64,000 bases of DNA from Linanthus parryae (GCA_023055425.1 JALGPY010000003.1:56715891-56779890); one strand, 5' to 3'; shown: positions 44,450 through 55,513, counted from the stretch's first letter. Translations and numbers: made by a program. The notes: generated by a model not told the origin, from the letters alone.

Positions 44450-44461
44450 AGGTGCGCGGGG

Positions 44462-47188
44462 ATGTCCTCACACGGGCATGAGGATATCCCTGGGCAAATC
44501 AATCAAATCGAGCAAATTGCGCTGATGGAAGAGCCAACACAGGGCGCTCTAGACGAAAAACTCAAAGAAGCACCTGAATGCATGGAAGACAGGCCCAGAC
44601 CACAAAAACAAGAGCTAAAGGAAGTGTTCCTCAGCCCGAACGAGGAAAAGAAAAGGCCAGTCTTTCTAAGTGCGGACCTCACAAGCGAAGAGGAGCAAGG
44701 GCTGCTACAACTCCTAACTGAATACAAGGACGTGTTCGCATGGGAGTATGATGAGATGCCGGGTCTGGACACAAGCATCACCATGCACCGTTTAGACATC
44801 ATCCCGGGGTCTAAACCAGTAAAGCAGAGTACAAGGAGCTTCAGGCCGGAGCTCAACGTGAAAATCAAGCAGGAGATTGTCAAGCTCCTGGATGCTAAAT
44901 TCATAGAGCCAAATCATTATGCCACGTGGTTGGCCAACATCGTGCCAGTAGTGAAAAAGAATGGACAGCTCCGCATCTGCGTGGACTTCCGAGATCTCAA
45001 TCGCTTCTGCCCCAAGGACGATTTCCCACTGCCCAACATCGATTTGCTTATCGATTCAACAGCGGGCCATCGCATGTTCAGTTTCATGGACGGCTTTAGC
45101 GGGTACAATCAGATCAAGATGGATCCCGAAGACGCGCGGAAAACTACATTCATCACTCCGGTGGGGGTGTTCAATTACACAGTGATGCCATTCGGTCTCA
45201 AAAATGCAGATGCAACCTATCAGCGGGCCATGATGGCTCTGTTTCACGACATGATGCATAAAGAAGTGGAATTCTATGTGGATGACCTGGTTGTCAAATC
45301 CAAGCACGAAGCAGACCACCTCGCAGATCTACGAAAGGTGTTCAATAGATGTCGAAGCTTTCAGCTGAAGATGAATCCCATGAAATGCGCATTCGGGGTA
45401 ACCTCGGGGAAGTTCTTGGGATGCGTAGTTCATCGCCAAGGAATCGAGCCTGACCCTGCGAAAGTATCAGCTATCACCGACATGACGCCACCCCATAACC
45501 AGAGTACCTTGAAAGCATTCTTGGGAAAGCTATCCTATCTGCGAAGATTCATCCCAGCGATCGCAGAAATCACCTGCTGTTTTAGTGCTCTCCTGAAGAA
45601 GGACGCCACGTACAACTGGGCTCCGGAGCACGAGGCCGCATTCGAAAAGCTGAAGGACTTACTAACGTCCTCAAAAATAATGATCGCACCTCAACTGGGA
45701 TCACCGCTTCTGCTATATCTGACATCAACAAGGAGATCTATAGGAGCGCTCTTGGCTCAGGAGTATGAAGGTCAAGAGAGGCCTATCTACTATATCTCTC
45801 GCATCGTGCAGCCTGCTGAATCAAGGTACACAGACATCGAACGTCATTGCATTGCTTTATTCTTTGTGATAGAGAAGTTAAAACACTATTTTGCATCACA
45901 CAAAGTAGTAGTGGTTACCAAGAGCGATCCCATACGATATCTGCTAACCCACACTACTCCTGGAGGGAGACTAGCGAAATGGTACATGACAATTTCTCAA
46001 TATGATATCACGTGCGTAAGACCGCGAGCGATCAAGTCGCAGGCGGTAGCGGATCTGTTGGCACAGTTCCCCGACAACAGCCATGAACCCGTGATCGAAG
46101 AAGAACTCGAAGGCCCTGAAATCTACGCAATTGACGTGCCCTATTGGACCCTCCACTTCGACGGTTCGTCAACCAGGAAAGGCGGAGGCATTGGGATAGT
46201 CTTGACAAAGCCAGACGGGGAAATCATACAGATGTCCGCAAAGCTCAACTTCGCAGTCACAAACAACGAAGCGGAATATGAGGCTCTCATCGCAGGGCTT
46301 CGTGCGGCGAAAGCTTTGGAAGTAAGCAACTTAACGGTCATGGGAGATTCCAAGCTGATTGTTAAGCAAGCCTCGGGCGAGTATGGTTTGAAGGAGATCA
46401 ACCTCCTGTCTTACCGCACCCTAGTACAAAAGCTGATGCAGCAATTCTGCGATGTGAAGTACGAGCATAGGCCCCGAGCAGACAACAGGCATGCGGACGC
46501 TCTAGCAACCTTGGGATCTAAGGTCAGCCTTGAAAAGTGTCCTGCAAAGATATCTATTGAAGTGCGAACATCGTCGGCACTGACAGAAGATGCGTGCGAC
46601 GACGAGCACATGGATGACACAGACTGGAGGAAAGCAATCCTACAAGCTATTGCGGAAGGCACAAGCAGTGAAAGCTGGGCACTCACAAAAGGGTACTGCA
46701 TGCATGACAACACCCTTTACTACAAGGGTCCTGGCGGAATACTCATGCGATGCGTCTCCGAACGAGAGGGACAACGGTTGTTAGAAAAGATTCACCAACA
46801 CGCTTGTGGAGAAAGCGAGGTGTCAATCTACCGGAAGGCTCAGAGATATGGCATTCATTGGCCGGACATGTCAACAGCCGCGGCCCTGATACAAGGGAAG
46901 TGCGAGAGTTGCGCACTAATCAAAGATTCTCTACTCATCGCTCTAACTGACGATGACACAGATTGGAGGAAGCCGCTCTTCGATTATCTCACTCGGGGCA
47001 CCCTGCCCGAATCAAGAAAAGAGGTCGAGAAATTGAAAAGGAAGGCAGCTCGATACGTAGTACAAGAAAACCTGCTTTGGCGAAGAGGTCACGAAGGCAA
47101 CTTGCTGCAGTGTCTAGACGGCAGAGAAGCACAAGAAGTCATGGACCTTTCCCATCAGGTAGAGCATCAAGGAGGTGCGAAATTATGA
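44462..47188 (+). CDS. Tat-type RT, RNase H, archaeal-type RNase H and integrase zinc-binding regions
   Basis: 908 codons. RT: ICVDFRDLNRFCPKDDFPLP near residues 171-190 and catalytic YVDD at residues 272-275 (45275-45286). The ordinary RNase H follows (around residues 400-510, with SRYTDIERHCIAL), then a second RNase H from about residue 560, HFDGSS (Asp 567), NNEAEYEAL, MGDSKL and NRHADALA, the archaeal-type domain found in Tat elements. Two successive modules then each begin with (D)DTDWRK and lead to an integrase HHCC-like region: the first ends in C-E-S-C, the second is cut by a frameshift near 47188. The domain residues look intact up to that point. Confidence 0.88.
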   Translation: MSSHGHEDIPGQINQIEQIALMEEPTQGALDEKLKEAPECMEDRPRPQKQELKEVFLSPNEEKKRPVFLSADLTSEEEQGLLQLLTEYKDVFAWEYDEMPGLDTSITMHRLDIIPGSKPVKQSTRSFRPELNVKIKQEIVKLLDAKFIEPNHYATWLANIVPVVKKNGQLRICVDFRDLNRFCPKDDFPLPNIDLLIDSTAGHRMFSFMDGFSGYNQIKMDPEDARKTTFITPVGVFNYTVMPFGLKNADATYQRAMMALFHDMMHKEVEFYVDDLVVKSKHEADHLADLRKVFNRCRSFQLKMNPMKCAFGVTSGKFLGCVVHRQGIEPDPAKVSAITDMTPPHNQSTLKAFLGKLSYLRRFIPAIAEITCCFSALLKKDATYNWAPEHEAAFEKLKDLLTSSKIMIAPQLGSPLLLYLTSTRRSIGALLAQEYEGQERPIYYISRIVQPAESRYTDIERHCIALFFVIEKLKHYFASHKVVVVTKSDPIRYLLTHTTPGGRLAKWYMTISQYDITCVRPRAIKSQAVADLLAQFPDNSHEPVIEEELEGPEIYAIDVPYWTLHFDGSSTRKGGGIGIVLTKPDGEIIQMSAKLNFAVTNNEAEYEALIAGLRAAKALEVSNLTVMGDSKLIVKQASGEYGLKEINLLSYRTLVQKLMQQFCDVKYEHRPRADNRHADALATLGSKVSLEKCPAKISIEVRTSSALTEDACDDEHMDDTDWRKAILQAIAEGTSSESWALTKGYCMHDNTLYYKGPGGILMRCVSEREGQRLLEKIHQHACGESEVSIYRKAQRYGIHWPDMSTAAALIQGKCESCALIKDSLLIALTDDDTDWRKPLFDYLTRGTLPESRKEVEKLKRKAARYVVQENLLWRRGHEGNLLQCLDGREAQEVMDLSHQVEHQGGAKL

Positions 47189-48187
47189 AGACAGCTCCTC
47201 TCAATCGGGTATTTCTGGCCCACGATGGAAGTTGATTGCCGCACCAAAGTACGACGCTGTCAGGAGTGCCAATTCAAGGGGAACCTAGTGCACGCTCCCG
47301 CCGTAGATCTACATGCATTAGGGACGCCATGGCCATTCCACACATGGGCTCTGGATTTCATCGGTCCCATCCGGCCAACTTCGCACGGGAATCATTTTAT
47401 TCTCACTGCAACCGAGCTGTTCACCAAGTGGGTGGAGGCGATACCACTGAAAACGGCAAATGCACTAGCTGTGGTCAACTTCATTCAGGAAAACATCGTA
47501 TGCAGGTTCGGAATTCCAAATACCATTCTTTCAGATAACGGTACTCCCTTCGTTAATCGCAGGTAGCTGCGAAGTTAGCGGAGTACAATATCAGGCAGAT
47601 ATGTTCTACCCCTTATTACCCAAAGGAGAACGGGCAAGCTCGAAGCAACCAACAAAACGCTGTTAAGGATTCTAAGCAAGATGGTCGCAGATGACCACAA
47701 GAAGTGGGCTGACTCTCTAAGCATAGCTCTGTGGGCTTACCGAACTTCTCCAAGGACACCCACGGGGGCCTCACCGTTCCTGCTGTGCTATGGAGCCGAG
47801 GCTGTAGTACCTGCGGAGGTTAAAGTCAATTCAGCAAGGCTGGCCTTCCATGCGCTCTATGAAAATCAACGCGATCATGACTTGATTCTGCTGGAGGAAA
47901 AGCGAGAACAAGCCAAAAGAACCAACAAGTGGTACCAGGAAAGAATCGCTCGCGCCTACAATAAGACGGTCCAGCGAAGAGATTTCGCAGTCGGAGACTT
48001 GGTCTTGCGCGCATCTGACCACTGTATGCGAGAAGCAACTCACCCGAAGTTCGCAGCCAATTGGGAAGGACCCTTCGAAGTCACAGAGGTCTTCGACAGC
48101 GGCTACTGCAGCATACGAAGGTTGCACGGCACAACCTCGACTCCGAGTTCAGTCAACATGCGCTGGATTAAGAAGTACTATCCCTGA
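47189..48187 (+). pseudogene. Tat-type integrase, three frameshifts
   Basis: After the break near 47188 the frame at 47225 gives CRTKVRRCQEC (end of the HHCC domain) and the catalytic core: LDFIGPI with the first Asp (47354), and SDNGTPF with the second (47534). A frameshift near 47563 moves to a frame with YYPKENGQ, whose Glu (47626) is the third catalytic residue. Another shift near 47645 leads to the last ORF (47681-48187), with WAYRTSPRTPTGASPF and a C-terminal GPFEV...RWIKKYYP. All three catalytic acids are present but no intact reading frame joins them. Confidence 0.85.
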
Positions 48188-48414
48188 CTTCTCTCATTTC
48201 ATGCGTTTTATTATAACGTTGCTTAATGTCTCATGTGGCTACGATTTACACAATCTCCTCTCCCATATGAGAGGATTGTAATCCCATCTCTCCCATATGA
48301 GAGCATTATAATAAGAAAATTCTCCCAAATGAGAAACTTCATATTTCTGCGTGTCAATTTTACTTTATTTCAGTTTATTATAACTGTTAACGGCGAGTTG
48401 CTCGCCACAATAGC

Positions 48415-49080
48415 AATCCACAAATGCGATCTTAACTGATCATCTAAGCCTATCTCTCACGATAGCAGCCTATGTAAATTCGATCTTAACTGATCATCTA
48501 AGCCTATCTCTCACGATAGCAGCCTATGAAATGCGATCTTAATTGATCATCTAAGCCTATCTGTCACGATAGCAGCCTATGCAAATGCGATCTTAATTGA
48601 TCATCTAAGCCTATCTGTCACGATAGCAGCCTATGCAAATGCGATCTTAATTGATCATCTAAGCCTATCTGTCACGATAGCAGCCTACACAAATGCGATC
48701 TTAATTTATCATCTAAGCCTATCTGTCGCGATAGCAGCCAATGCAAATGCGATCTTAATTGATCATAAAAGCCTATCTATTACGATAGCAGCACGATCTT
48801 AATTGATCATCTAAGCCTATCTGCTCCGATAGCAACACACACAAATGCGATCTTAATTGGTCTTTCAAGCCTATCTGTTATGATAGCAACTTGCGCAAAA
48901 TGATCTTATTGGATCTTCTAAAAGTCTATCTGTTGCGATAGCAGCTTATGCGAGAAATGATCTCAATTGATTTTCTAATAAAGCCTATCTGCCATGATAG
49001 CAATTCGTACCACAACGATCTTAATTGATCTACTAAAGACTATCTGCTACGATAGCAATATTGTAAAAGTGATCTTAAAT
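48415..49080 (+). repeat. Tandem array, about 54-bp unit, about 12 decaying copies
   Basis: The unit is a GCGATCTTAATTGATCATCT half followed by AAGCCTATCTGTCACGATAG and CAGCCTATGCAAAT. The first six or seven copies (to about 48,770) are nearly identical and later ones diverge progressively, merging into single-copy sequence near 49,080. Each unit contains two inverted repeats (GATC...GATC and TATC...GATA). It lies just after integrase, the 3' untranslated region that is known to grow satellite-like arrays in Tat elements. Confidence 0.9.
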
Positions 49081-50524
49081 GATCCACAACGGCCAATCAC
49101 AAGCCCATCTACCAGGATGGCACAGCTGCGAAAATATGATCTCGAACGATCTAGTGAAACATCCGCGAATTCATATAGCAGATCGCAAATGCGAAACCAT
49201 TACATGTCATTATGCAAGGCGAAATATGCCGAAACGCATGCGAAGTTGTATTTTGTTGTAACAGACATCAGATAATACAAAAACTATTTGTCATTATGAA
49301 TCGAAAAGACTTGCAATTTATCTGTCTAGATAACAGCTTACAAGCGAAAAAGCTCGAATCTAACTACGCAGCCAACATGGCTTACAATACATTCGAAAAG
49401 TAGCTGATAAACCAGCAAAGTAACACATCGTGGGAATCCCGATTGGGAAAGGAGGAATGCACCGGTCCTAACACCGGCTATACGATACGCAAATCTGCGG
49501 GTGAACATCTGTCGCAGCTGGGATCTTGCTTCAAAAGAGCCACATGAAGCCATACGTTCAAGATCCCAGTATTTGACAAGTCCCTTGTCAGATTTGCACC
49601 CCATAACATTTGCCCAAGGAACCACCGGTTCCAGCGATCAACATGCAAGCAGAAGCTCCAAAGGGCAAGGACTCCTTGTAGACGGGGATGAACACAGCGG
49701 TCCGCAACCCTGGGTTCAAAAACGAAGAGGCAAGAAATCCTCCTCCAGGGATGCTGGAGGAGAATTCCGCCGGTCATTACGAGACGGTAGCACGGTCACT
49801 TCGGCGCTGCACCTCGCCACGAGGCGGCCGGAAACATGACCTGCACACATAATACACGAAGAAATTTCTTCGAACACACATGAGATATTATCTCCATCTT
49901 CTTTGTGATGGTTATAAAGAGCAATATCCATCATAAAGTGGATCTTGGAAACTATTTCTATGGCACAAAGCGCAAACTCAGGATTCAAAACTTGAAGTTG
50001 CCATGAATCAACGAAAAACTATCGTTGAAGCCAGCAGTCGTAAGGACTCACGGCAAAGCACATCTTTTGGGATGAAAAACCCAAATAGCAAAGACGGGGT
50101 TTATATAGACCCTGTGGAGGCTCTTCAGTTGTCAAGGATGAGTCAGCAGAATTTGAAAAGAGGGTAAGTTCAATCACTTATGCCTTGAAAAGCGGTAACA
50201 ATCAATTACCCTACTAAAGGCTACGACGATTCAATTGCGTATCCTAATAAATGACGGATGGTCATGATTCGGATGGACTTCCCAACAAAAGCGTGCTTAT
50301 CTGCCGAGAAATTAGCGCGAAAATCAAGCAAAGTATCAATTGCTGATGTCATAATTGGATACGCACAGAGATATCCTATCAAATCCCGGAAAGGGCAAAA
50401 CGGGCAAATTCATTGTTTGTTGTTAAAAAAAAAGGGGGAGAAACCCTAGCAACATTACATTAATGTTTCAAACATTACATTAATGTTTCAGCTATTTCCT
50501 TGCTATTTTTCAAAACTCGAAAAG
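49081..50524. other. Non-coding region between tandem array and antisense gene
   Basis: No domain is recognisable in any frame. Features seen: a 20-bp tandem duplicate (50451-50490, AACATTACATTAATGTTTCA twice) whose unit is itself an inverted repeat, and a short A-run then GGGGGAG at 50425-50440. It should contain the 3' end of the antisense transcript and could contain that of the sense transcript; neither terminator is identifiable. Confidence 0.5.
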
Positions 50525-53500
50525 TCAAAGCAAATTCTTGATCAAGGAGTCTTGGGGCTCGAACTGGTGGCTCAGCTTCTCTACCTGTTCCACTTCTTGC
50601 CTCAGTAGCTCGCACTTGGCATTCATCTCATGATAGAGCTTCAGAGCTTCATCAACCTTTTGCTTCTGCTGCTCCACCTTCTGCTTCTCAGCTGCGAGAT
50701 TCTGGTGGCCGAGTTTCAAAGTTACGGCTGCACGAATCAGCGTGACTCTGTCCTTGAGAAATTTGAAACCCAGTCTGCCCTGGACTTTGGTCAGGAGATT
50801 TTGGCACATGCCGCATAGCAATTCAGCACTCTGGACAGAAATGGTCGCAGGCGTAGCCGCAGACAGCTGCTCCAATATCCAAATGGCTTCAGTAAGGAAC
50901 AGCCTCCTGTCAAAGGGCCCGATCTCCAGAGATCTCACAAACGATCGGGGGTAGGTGAGGCGCATTCGAACCACCCAGTCTACATCGGTTTGCTTCAAAC
51001 CTAAAGTGATATCAAAGATAAGTTACGATGTCAAACTCGCAAGTGAGTAATGCGAGATGCGAACAGTAAAACACTACTTACCAGTTCCTTCCAGAATCTC
51101 ATGAATAGAAGGAATGCGCGCTGCCGGATTGGTCGAAGACTGTCCTCGCTCCATAGCTCTCCTATCAGCTGCGAGCTCCAACCTCTCATAGTCAGGAGGA
51201 AGAGTGTAGGCCGCACCAGCTGCGACTGCATTCCCAACCTGCGAGCCCCAAAAGCTCCACGCAGGAATAGGTGCCACCGGTTCAGTCATCGCCGGAGGCG
51301 AAGTAACAGCCGGAGTCGTTTGCTGAAGGACGCTCTCAGATGCGAAAGCATTAGCGGCACTTGCCCTTACCTCCTCAGCACAAGCATGGACATCTTCATC
51401 CATCAGCACAGCATCAGCTTCAGCATCGTCGGAAAGTTCGATGATGTCCTCGAGAGGCTCACCTGCGTGTTCAGCAGCTGCGACGGGCTTCTCGGTATGG
51501 GAGCTCGGAATCGGGACATGGGACGCAGAAGGCTGACTTCTCTGCTCCAGCTCAGGTTCCTCAGCATGGCCTGCGATATTAAATGCGATGGTATGAGGTA
51601 ACTTGTGGTATAAGCTATTTCGCTATCTTTACTAAAGCTAAGAGTAAGCACCTCCACGCGAAGGTGGGATTGAGGTATCTCCCTCATACACTAAGGATGT
51701 GGAACCATGTCCTATTAGTGTCTCCTCACTAAGCAAGTCTTTAAAAGGAGCGTGACCTGGGATGCGAAGAAACCAGTCATGAGCCTGTTTCAAGCCGCTC
51801 AGGTATAGCACATGCAGATCGCTTAAATATTTACCTGAAGGTTCTCCGCACTTGTTTACTAGCCAACGGCGGATGTCAGTCTTTGACAGACCATGCTTTA
51901 ACGCACCCACAATAACATCCCTATAAGTTACTGCGAGATTGAAGATCTCACCTTTATCGCCGCCCGCGATTTCCTCAAAGTCCGCTTGGACTTGCTCCAG
52001 TGCTGCTGCATCCTCTTCCGGAACCGCATCTTCCTCCTCTGTCTGGGGGACCACTTCTTCGGGAAGCTCACCTTCCTCGCTAGCTGGACGCACTAAGTCG
52101 TCAACATGTTGCTCTTCGAGGCTCCGCTGTCTCACACGCTCGAGCTCCTCCTCTTCTCGCTGTCTTCTTCTCTTAGCAGCTTCCGCGGCTGTCTTCCTGG
52201 ACTCAGCAAGAATGTCCTCGCTTATGGGATCGTCTGGAATGCCAGAATGGGCATATCTCTTTTGTCTCTTGGCCAAAAGGCCACCAATGGTCTCATCATC
52301 ATCATCATTTGCGAAGAGATGATTGGTTTAAGAAAAGAAGTGCAAACAAGTTACGATAATGGGAAAGGAAGTGCGACGGAGGTACCTCCTGATTCTTCCT
52401 CATGCATCACAACTGTTGTTTCTTCTTCTTCATCACTTTTTCGGGGCTCCTGCCTCTCTTCCTCTTCTTCTTGATTGAATGGAACGAAAGTCTCAACTGC
52501 GAGCTCTTTCCGCACTTTGCTGGGCATGCGACCTTTGCCTTTGTCCTTGATAGAAAGGGACCTCACTGGAGGAGAAGCTGGAGCACTTCTAGGGGAAGAA
52601 ATCGTAATTCCCTTTTGCCTAGGTCTCTTCACTCTCGGCGCTGCGGTCGCTGGAGGGGACGGATCATCTCCAGGAGGAGACAGAGTCGGAGCATTGTCTA
52701 TCAGCGAGTCAGCAAAAGCATTCATGACTGCGCGAATTTTGGTTTCGACCTCAGGGGCCATCCTCCATGCTAGCCGGAACGACTGCCTTTGTCTTCTGGT
52801 GGCAACAATGGTGTTAACCAATGATTTGGAACGATCACCAGATGCGAATCTCCGCACATGACACTACAGCAAACAGCACATCACAAAAAGTGTTAGCACA
52901 AGAAAATCAAGAAGCTTAACGCACATGAAGAAATTGCTTACCTCAGCGAATGCCTTGCTGTATCTGACGACATGCGTGTCGTCCTTCTTAACTGCGGCGA
53001 CCTGCTCCTTCAGAATGACATCAGGACACAAATGGTTCTCGCGGTCCAACAGTGAGTAGCAACCATACTCAGACTCGCTCAGACTGCAATTGGGGCGAAA
53101 CGGAAAAGAGTTTCTTTTGATCAAGGGAGCTCTACTTGGCTGCGCGGCCGACTCCGTCTCAATCCTCGTTTGCTGGGCGACCCAGTATGCGAGCCAGTTT
53201 TGAGAACAACCACCCTCGCGGGTTCCCGCAGGCTGCTCAAAGGGAAGATTGTTCATAAAGACCGTCTTGCACTCCTTTGTTAGCAAGCGCTTATAGCACC
53301 CTCTGATAATGGACTGGGGCCAGATTGATGGGGCCACCGCATCAAAACCAAACTGAGGAGAAACTCGAGTGGGTTCAACGTCCACGGTAAGCTTTTCATA
53401 CCTCGGCGCAAGCTCACGAATATGTTCTGCGAGGGCAGGAAGAGAACCTCGCAGACAACAGCAAAAGAACTCACGGTAGCGCTCATGGAAATGCGGTCTC

Positions 53501-54822
53501 CCTTCGAAGAGAAGCTCTTCTGAGAAGGCAATACCTTTAGAGGGGTACAACTTCGGGAACCAACGCACATTCTCAATGCGCGTGGCATAGGGCCTGGCAG
53601 TAAACTCCTTCCGTTTGTCGCATATCAAACTCCAAACGCACTTGGTGTTGCTCGCTCCAAACCACCTCGCAGCCCTTCCGCTGTTGCGCGCTTCCGTCTC
53701 GCCTGGGGGACACCACTTGTCAAGCTTGAGAGCAGTTGGAGCATAGGACGGCCATCGCTCGAAAACCCACATTGTCAAAAAGGAAATGTTGACAAAAGTC
53801 AGTACATCGAGGCGGCCACGCGACTCTTTCATGGCTAGAACCAGCTGATCAAGCCTATAGTACAGCGTGCCTAAGACCAAGGGTCCGAGTGCGACTCTCT
53901 GACCAAGGGCGAGCCTCACAGCAAGTGGCAAAACATGGTAGAAGACCCCATCATGGGGGTGACCATCAATCAGATACCTCGACAGCCAAGCACAGAGAAA
54001 AGCACAAAGGGTCAAATGATAGCCTTTACCCTCTACATAATTCTCGGCATCTGGGTCCTCACTCAGGAGCTTCTTAGTGATGCTGCTGTTCGCATAGTCT
54101 CGGAAGAAGTACTGCAACCATTTGTTCCAGGTATACTTCGCAGACGTATCAACCAACTGCCAGTTCGGAAGGGGCTTTGTAGTGGTCCATCGAGTGGAGA
54201 TTTTCTTTACCTCTGCTAGGCATTCCTCCATCTGCGTGTATAAAGCAATCTCCGCAGATGTCCTCAAAGGACTCAAAGGGTCCACTTCACCCATGGGGGA
54301 AAGCTCGTACATCATTTGCACATCCTCGAGCGTGGGGGCAGCCTCGAACTCAGCAAAATGGAACGTGTGAGTCGCAGGCGAGTAACGGGACAGAAGGTCT
54401 AGAAGCATGGACTGATCCAGCTTCACGGCAGCACCCTTCATAGCACGGATAGCAAAATATACGCCGGCTTCATCAAGAGCCGCGGCGTGATGATCCAGCA
54501 CGTGGTCAATCCACTCATCCATATAGTCCAATTTCTGGACAAACGCCTGGGTAGAAATCGCAGTATATGGGAAGTGCCCGTTCTCGATTCCCAATCGAAC
54601 CACATCCTCGGAACCAATCAACTCGAGCAAGGCTGAGTTAACTGGGCGAGTCAGTGTCAGCAATCGCTCAACCGGGACAGGATCAGGCATCCTCTTCGCC
54701 TTTACCCTCGCATGGTAGAAATCTTTAACGCCTAAAAAGGGGGCTTTTCGCCACAAGGCCTGCGGAAGGTCGGCTATCTCTTCATCTTCCTTGACAAGTC
54801 TGGTTCCTTTTGTCTTGGCCAT
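50525..54822 (-). CDS. Antisense spliced gene: plant mobile domain (PMD) protein with C-terminal coiled coil
   Basis: Predicted coding exons on minus: 54822-52942, 52863-52386, 52308-51652, 51570-51082, 51000-50525, total 3981 bases, 1326 residues plus stop, in frame throughout. Donors GAG|GTAAGC, GAG|GTACCT, GAG|GTGCTT and CTG|GTAAGT; acceptors TGCTGTAG, (mutated) TTCGCAA, TATCGCAG and CTTTAG. The start MAKTKGTRLVKE follows a pyrimidine-rich acceptor (CTCTTCCGCAG at 54825), implying a leader intron. Residues about 138-400 match the PMD of plant transposon-related proteins (HTFHFAEFE...PTLEDVQMMYEL). Then come a Ser/Pro/Lys-rich linker, acidic runs, a basic KRRRQREEEELE helix and a final Gln/Lys/Glu coiled coil. 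Antisense genes at this place are known in some Tat elements; function is unknown. The changed third acceptor may inactivate it. Confidence 0.75.
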
Positions 54823-54824
54823 TC

Positions 54825-55260
54825 CTGCGGAAGAGCAAGAAAAAAGGGGGGAGAAATACCACACTTCAGTTTGAATTTTGAAATTCAAGATCTATGCAAA
54901 GGAAGACGAACAGTTTCTGGTATCAATTTCAGAAATCAGGGAGTTGCTAGATCTCATATTGTTGAAGGATTAAAGCAAAAGAGGGTCCAAAGATCAAAGC
55001 CTCTTCACAAATCTCATGGGTTTACAGATTCAACGCAGTTCAAGGCAAACACTGGTATCTTAAATCAAAATTAAACGAGGCGAACCTTGTTTTCTTGAAG
55101 CTTGCTTGGATATGCACAATTGAAGAACACGATTTACAGTTCTGAACTGATGATTGATGATCTGAATCTGCTCTCGAAGATCTCCGGGTACCATTCACTT
55201 TAAGAGAAAGAAGTGATGCTTTGCAATGATGGGGGATACAAAGTATTTATCCAAAACAAT
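54825..55260 (-). promoter_or_regulatory. Putative promoter, leader exon and leader intron of antisense gene
   Basis: On minus, a TATA-like GGATAAATACTTTG lies at about 55239-55252. A leader exon could run from about 55215 to 55088, ending AACAAG with donor GTTCGCC, and splice to the acceptor at 54825 two bases before the ATG. The acceptor is preceded by a strong pyrimidine run. The promoter and donor are inference from sequence signals; only the acceptor is strong. Confidence 0.45.
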
Positions 55261-55513
55261 GAAGGGTTGCGTCCTTTCAGTAGTCGAATCGCAACCGTCA
55301 CCGTCGGTTTCGCGCAATCACAGGACAAGCTGACGTCACGCCTAAAACCCTAAAGGCCAGACGGCACGACTCTAGGGGTTTTAGGTCATAATGGCACGCA
55401 CGGGGGCTGAACTTACCCATATTTGAATTGGTGCGTGGCGGCGACGCGCATGTTGGTTTCCGCGCATGGAAGTCTATACAGCTATGAGTCTTCACGCGCA
55501 GAAAGGGGGCTAA
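55261..55513 (+). other. 3' non-coding region and polypurine tract of the Tat element
   Basis: The last about 150 bases are nearly identical to those before the 3' LTR of the small derivative (30710-30860), including GCCAGACGGCACGACTCTAG, and end in the polypurine tract AGAAAGGGGGCTAA. This conservation marks cis sequences needed for replication. Confidence 0.8.

Noticed and set aside
44503..46713. Long minus-strand ORFs opposite pol
   Set aside because: Antisense shadows of the RT/RNase H coding frame; no domain, and the true antisense gene lies further 3'.
48415..49080. CRISPR-like regular repeats
   Set aside because: Units are contiguous tandem copies with no unique spacers, and lie in a plant retrotransposon 3' region.
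51403..51687. Minus ORF MREIPQSHLRVEVL... as a separate gene
   Set aside because: It is the wrong frame across an intron; the spliced model reads the same DNA in another frame that joins both neighbouring exons.
51939..52861. Plus-strand ORFs of 122-128 codons opposite the antisense gene
   Set aside because: Ser/Leu-rich shadows of Glu/Lys-rich minus-strand exons.
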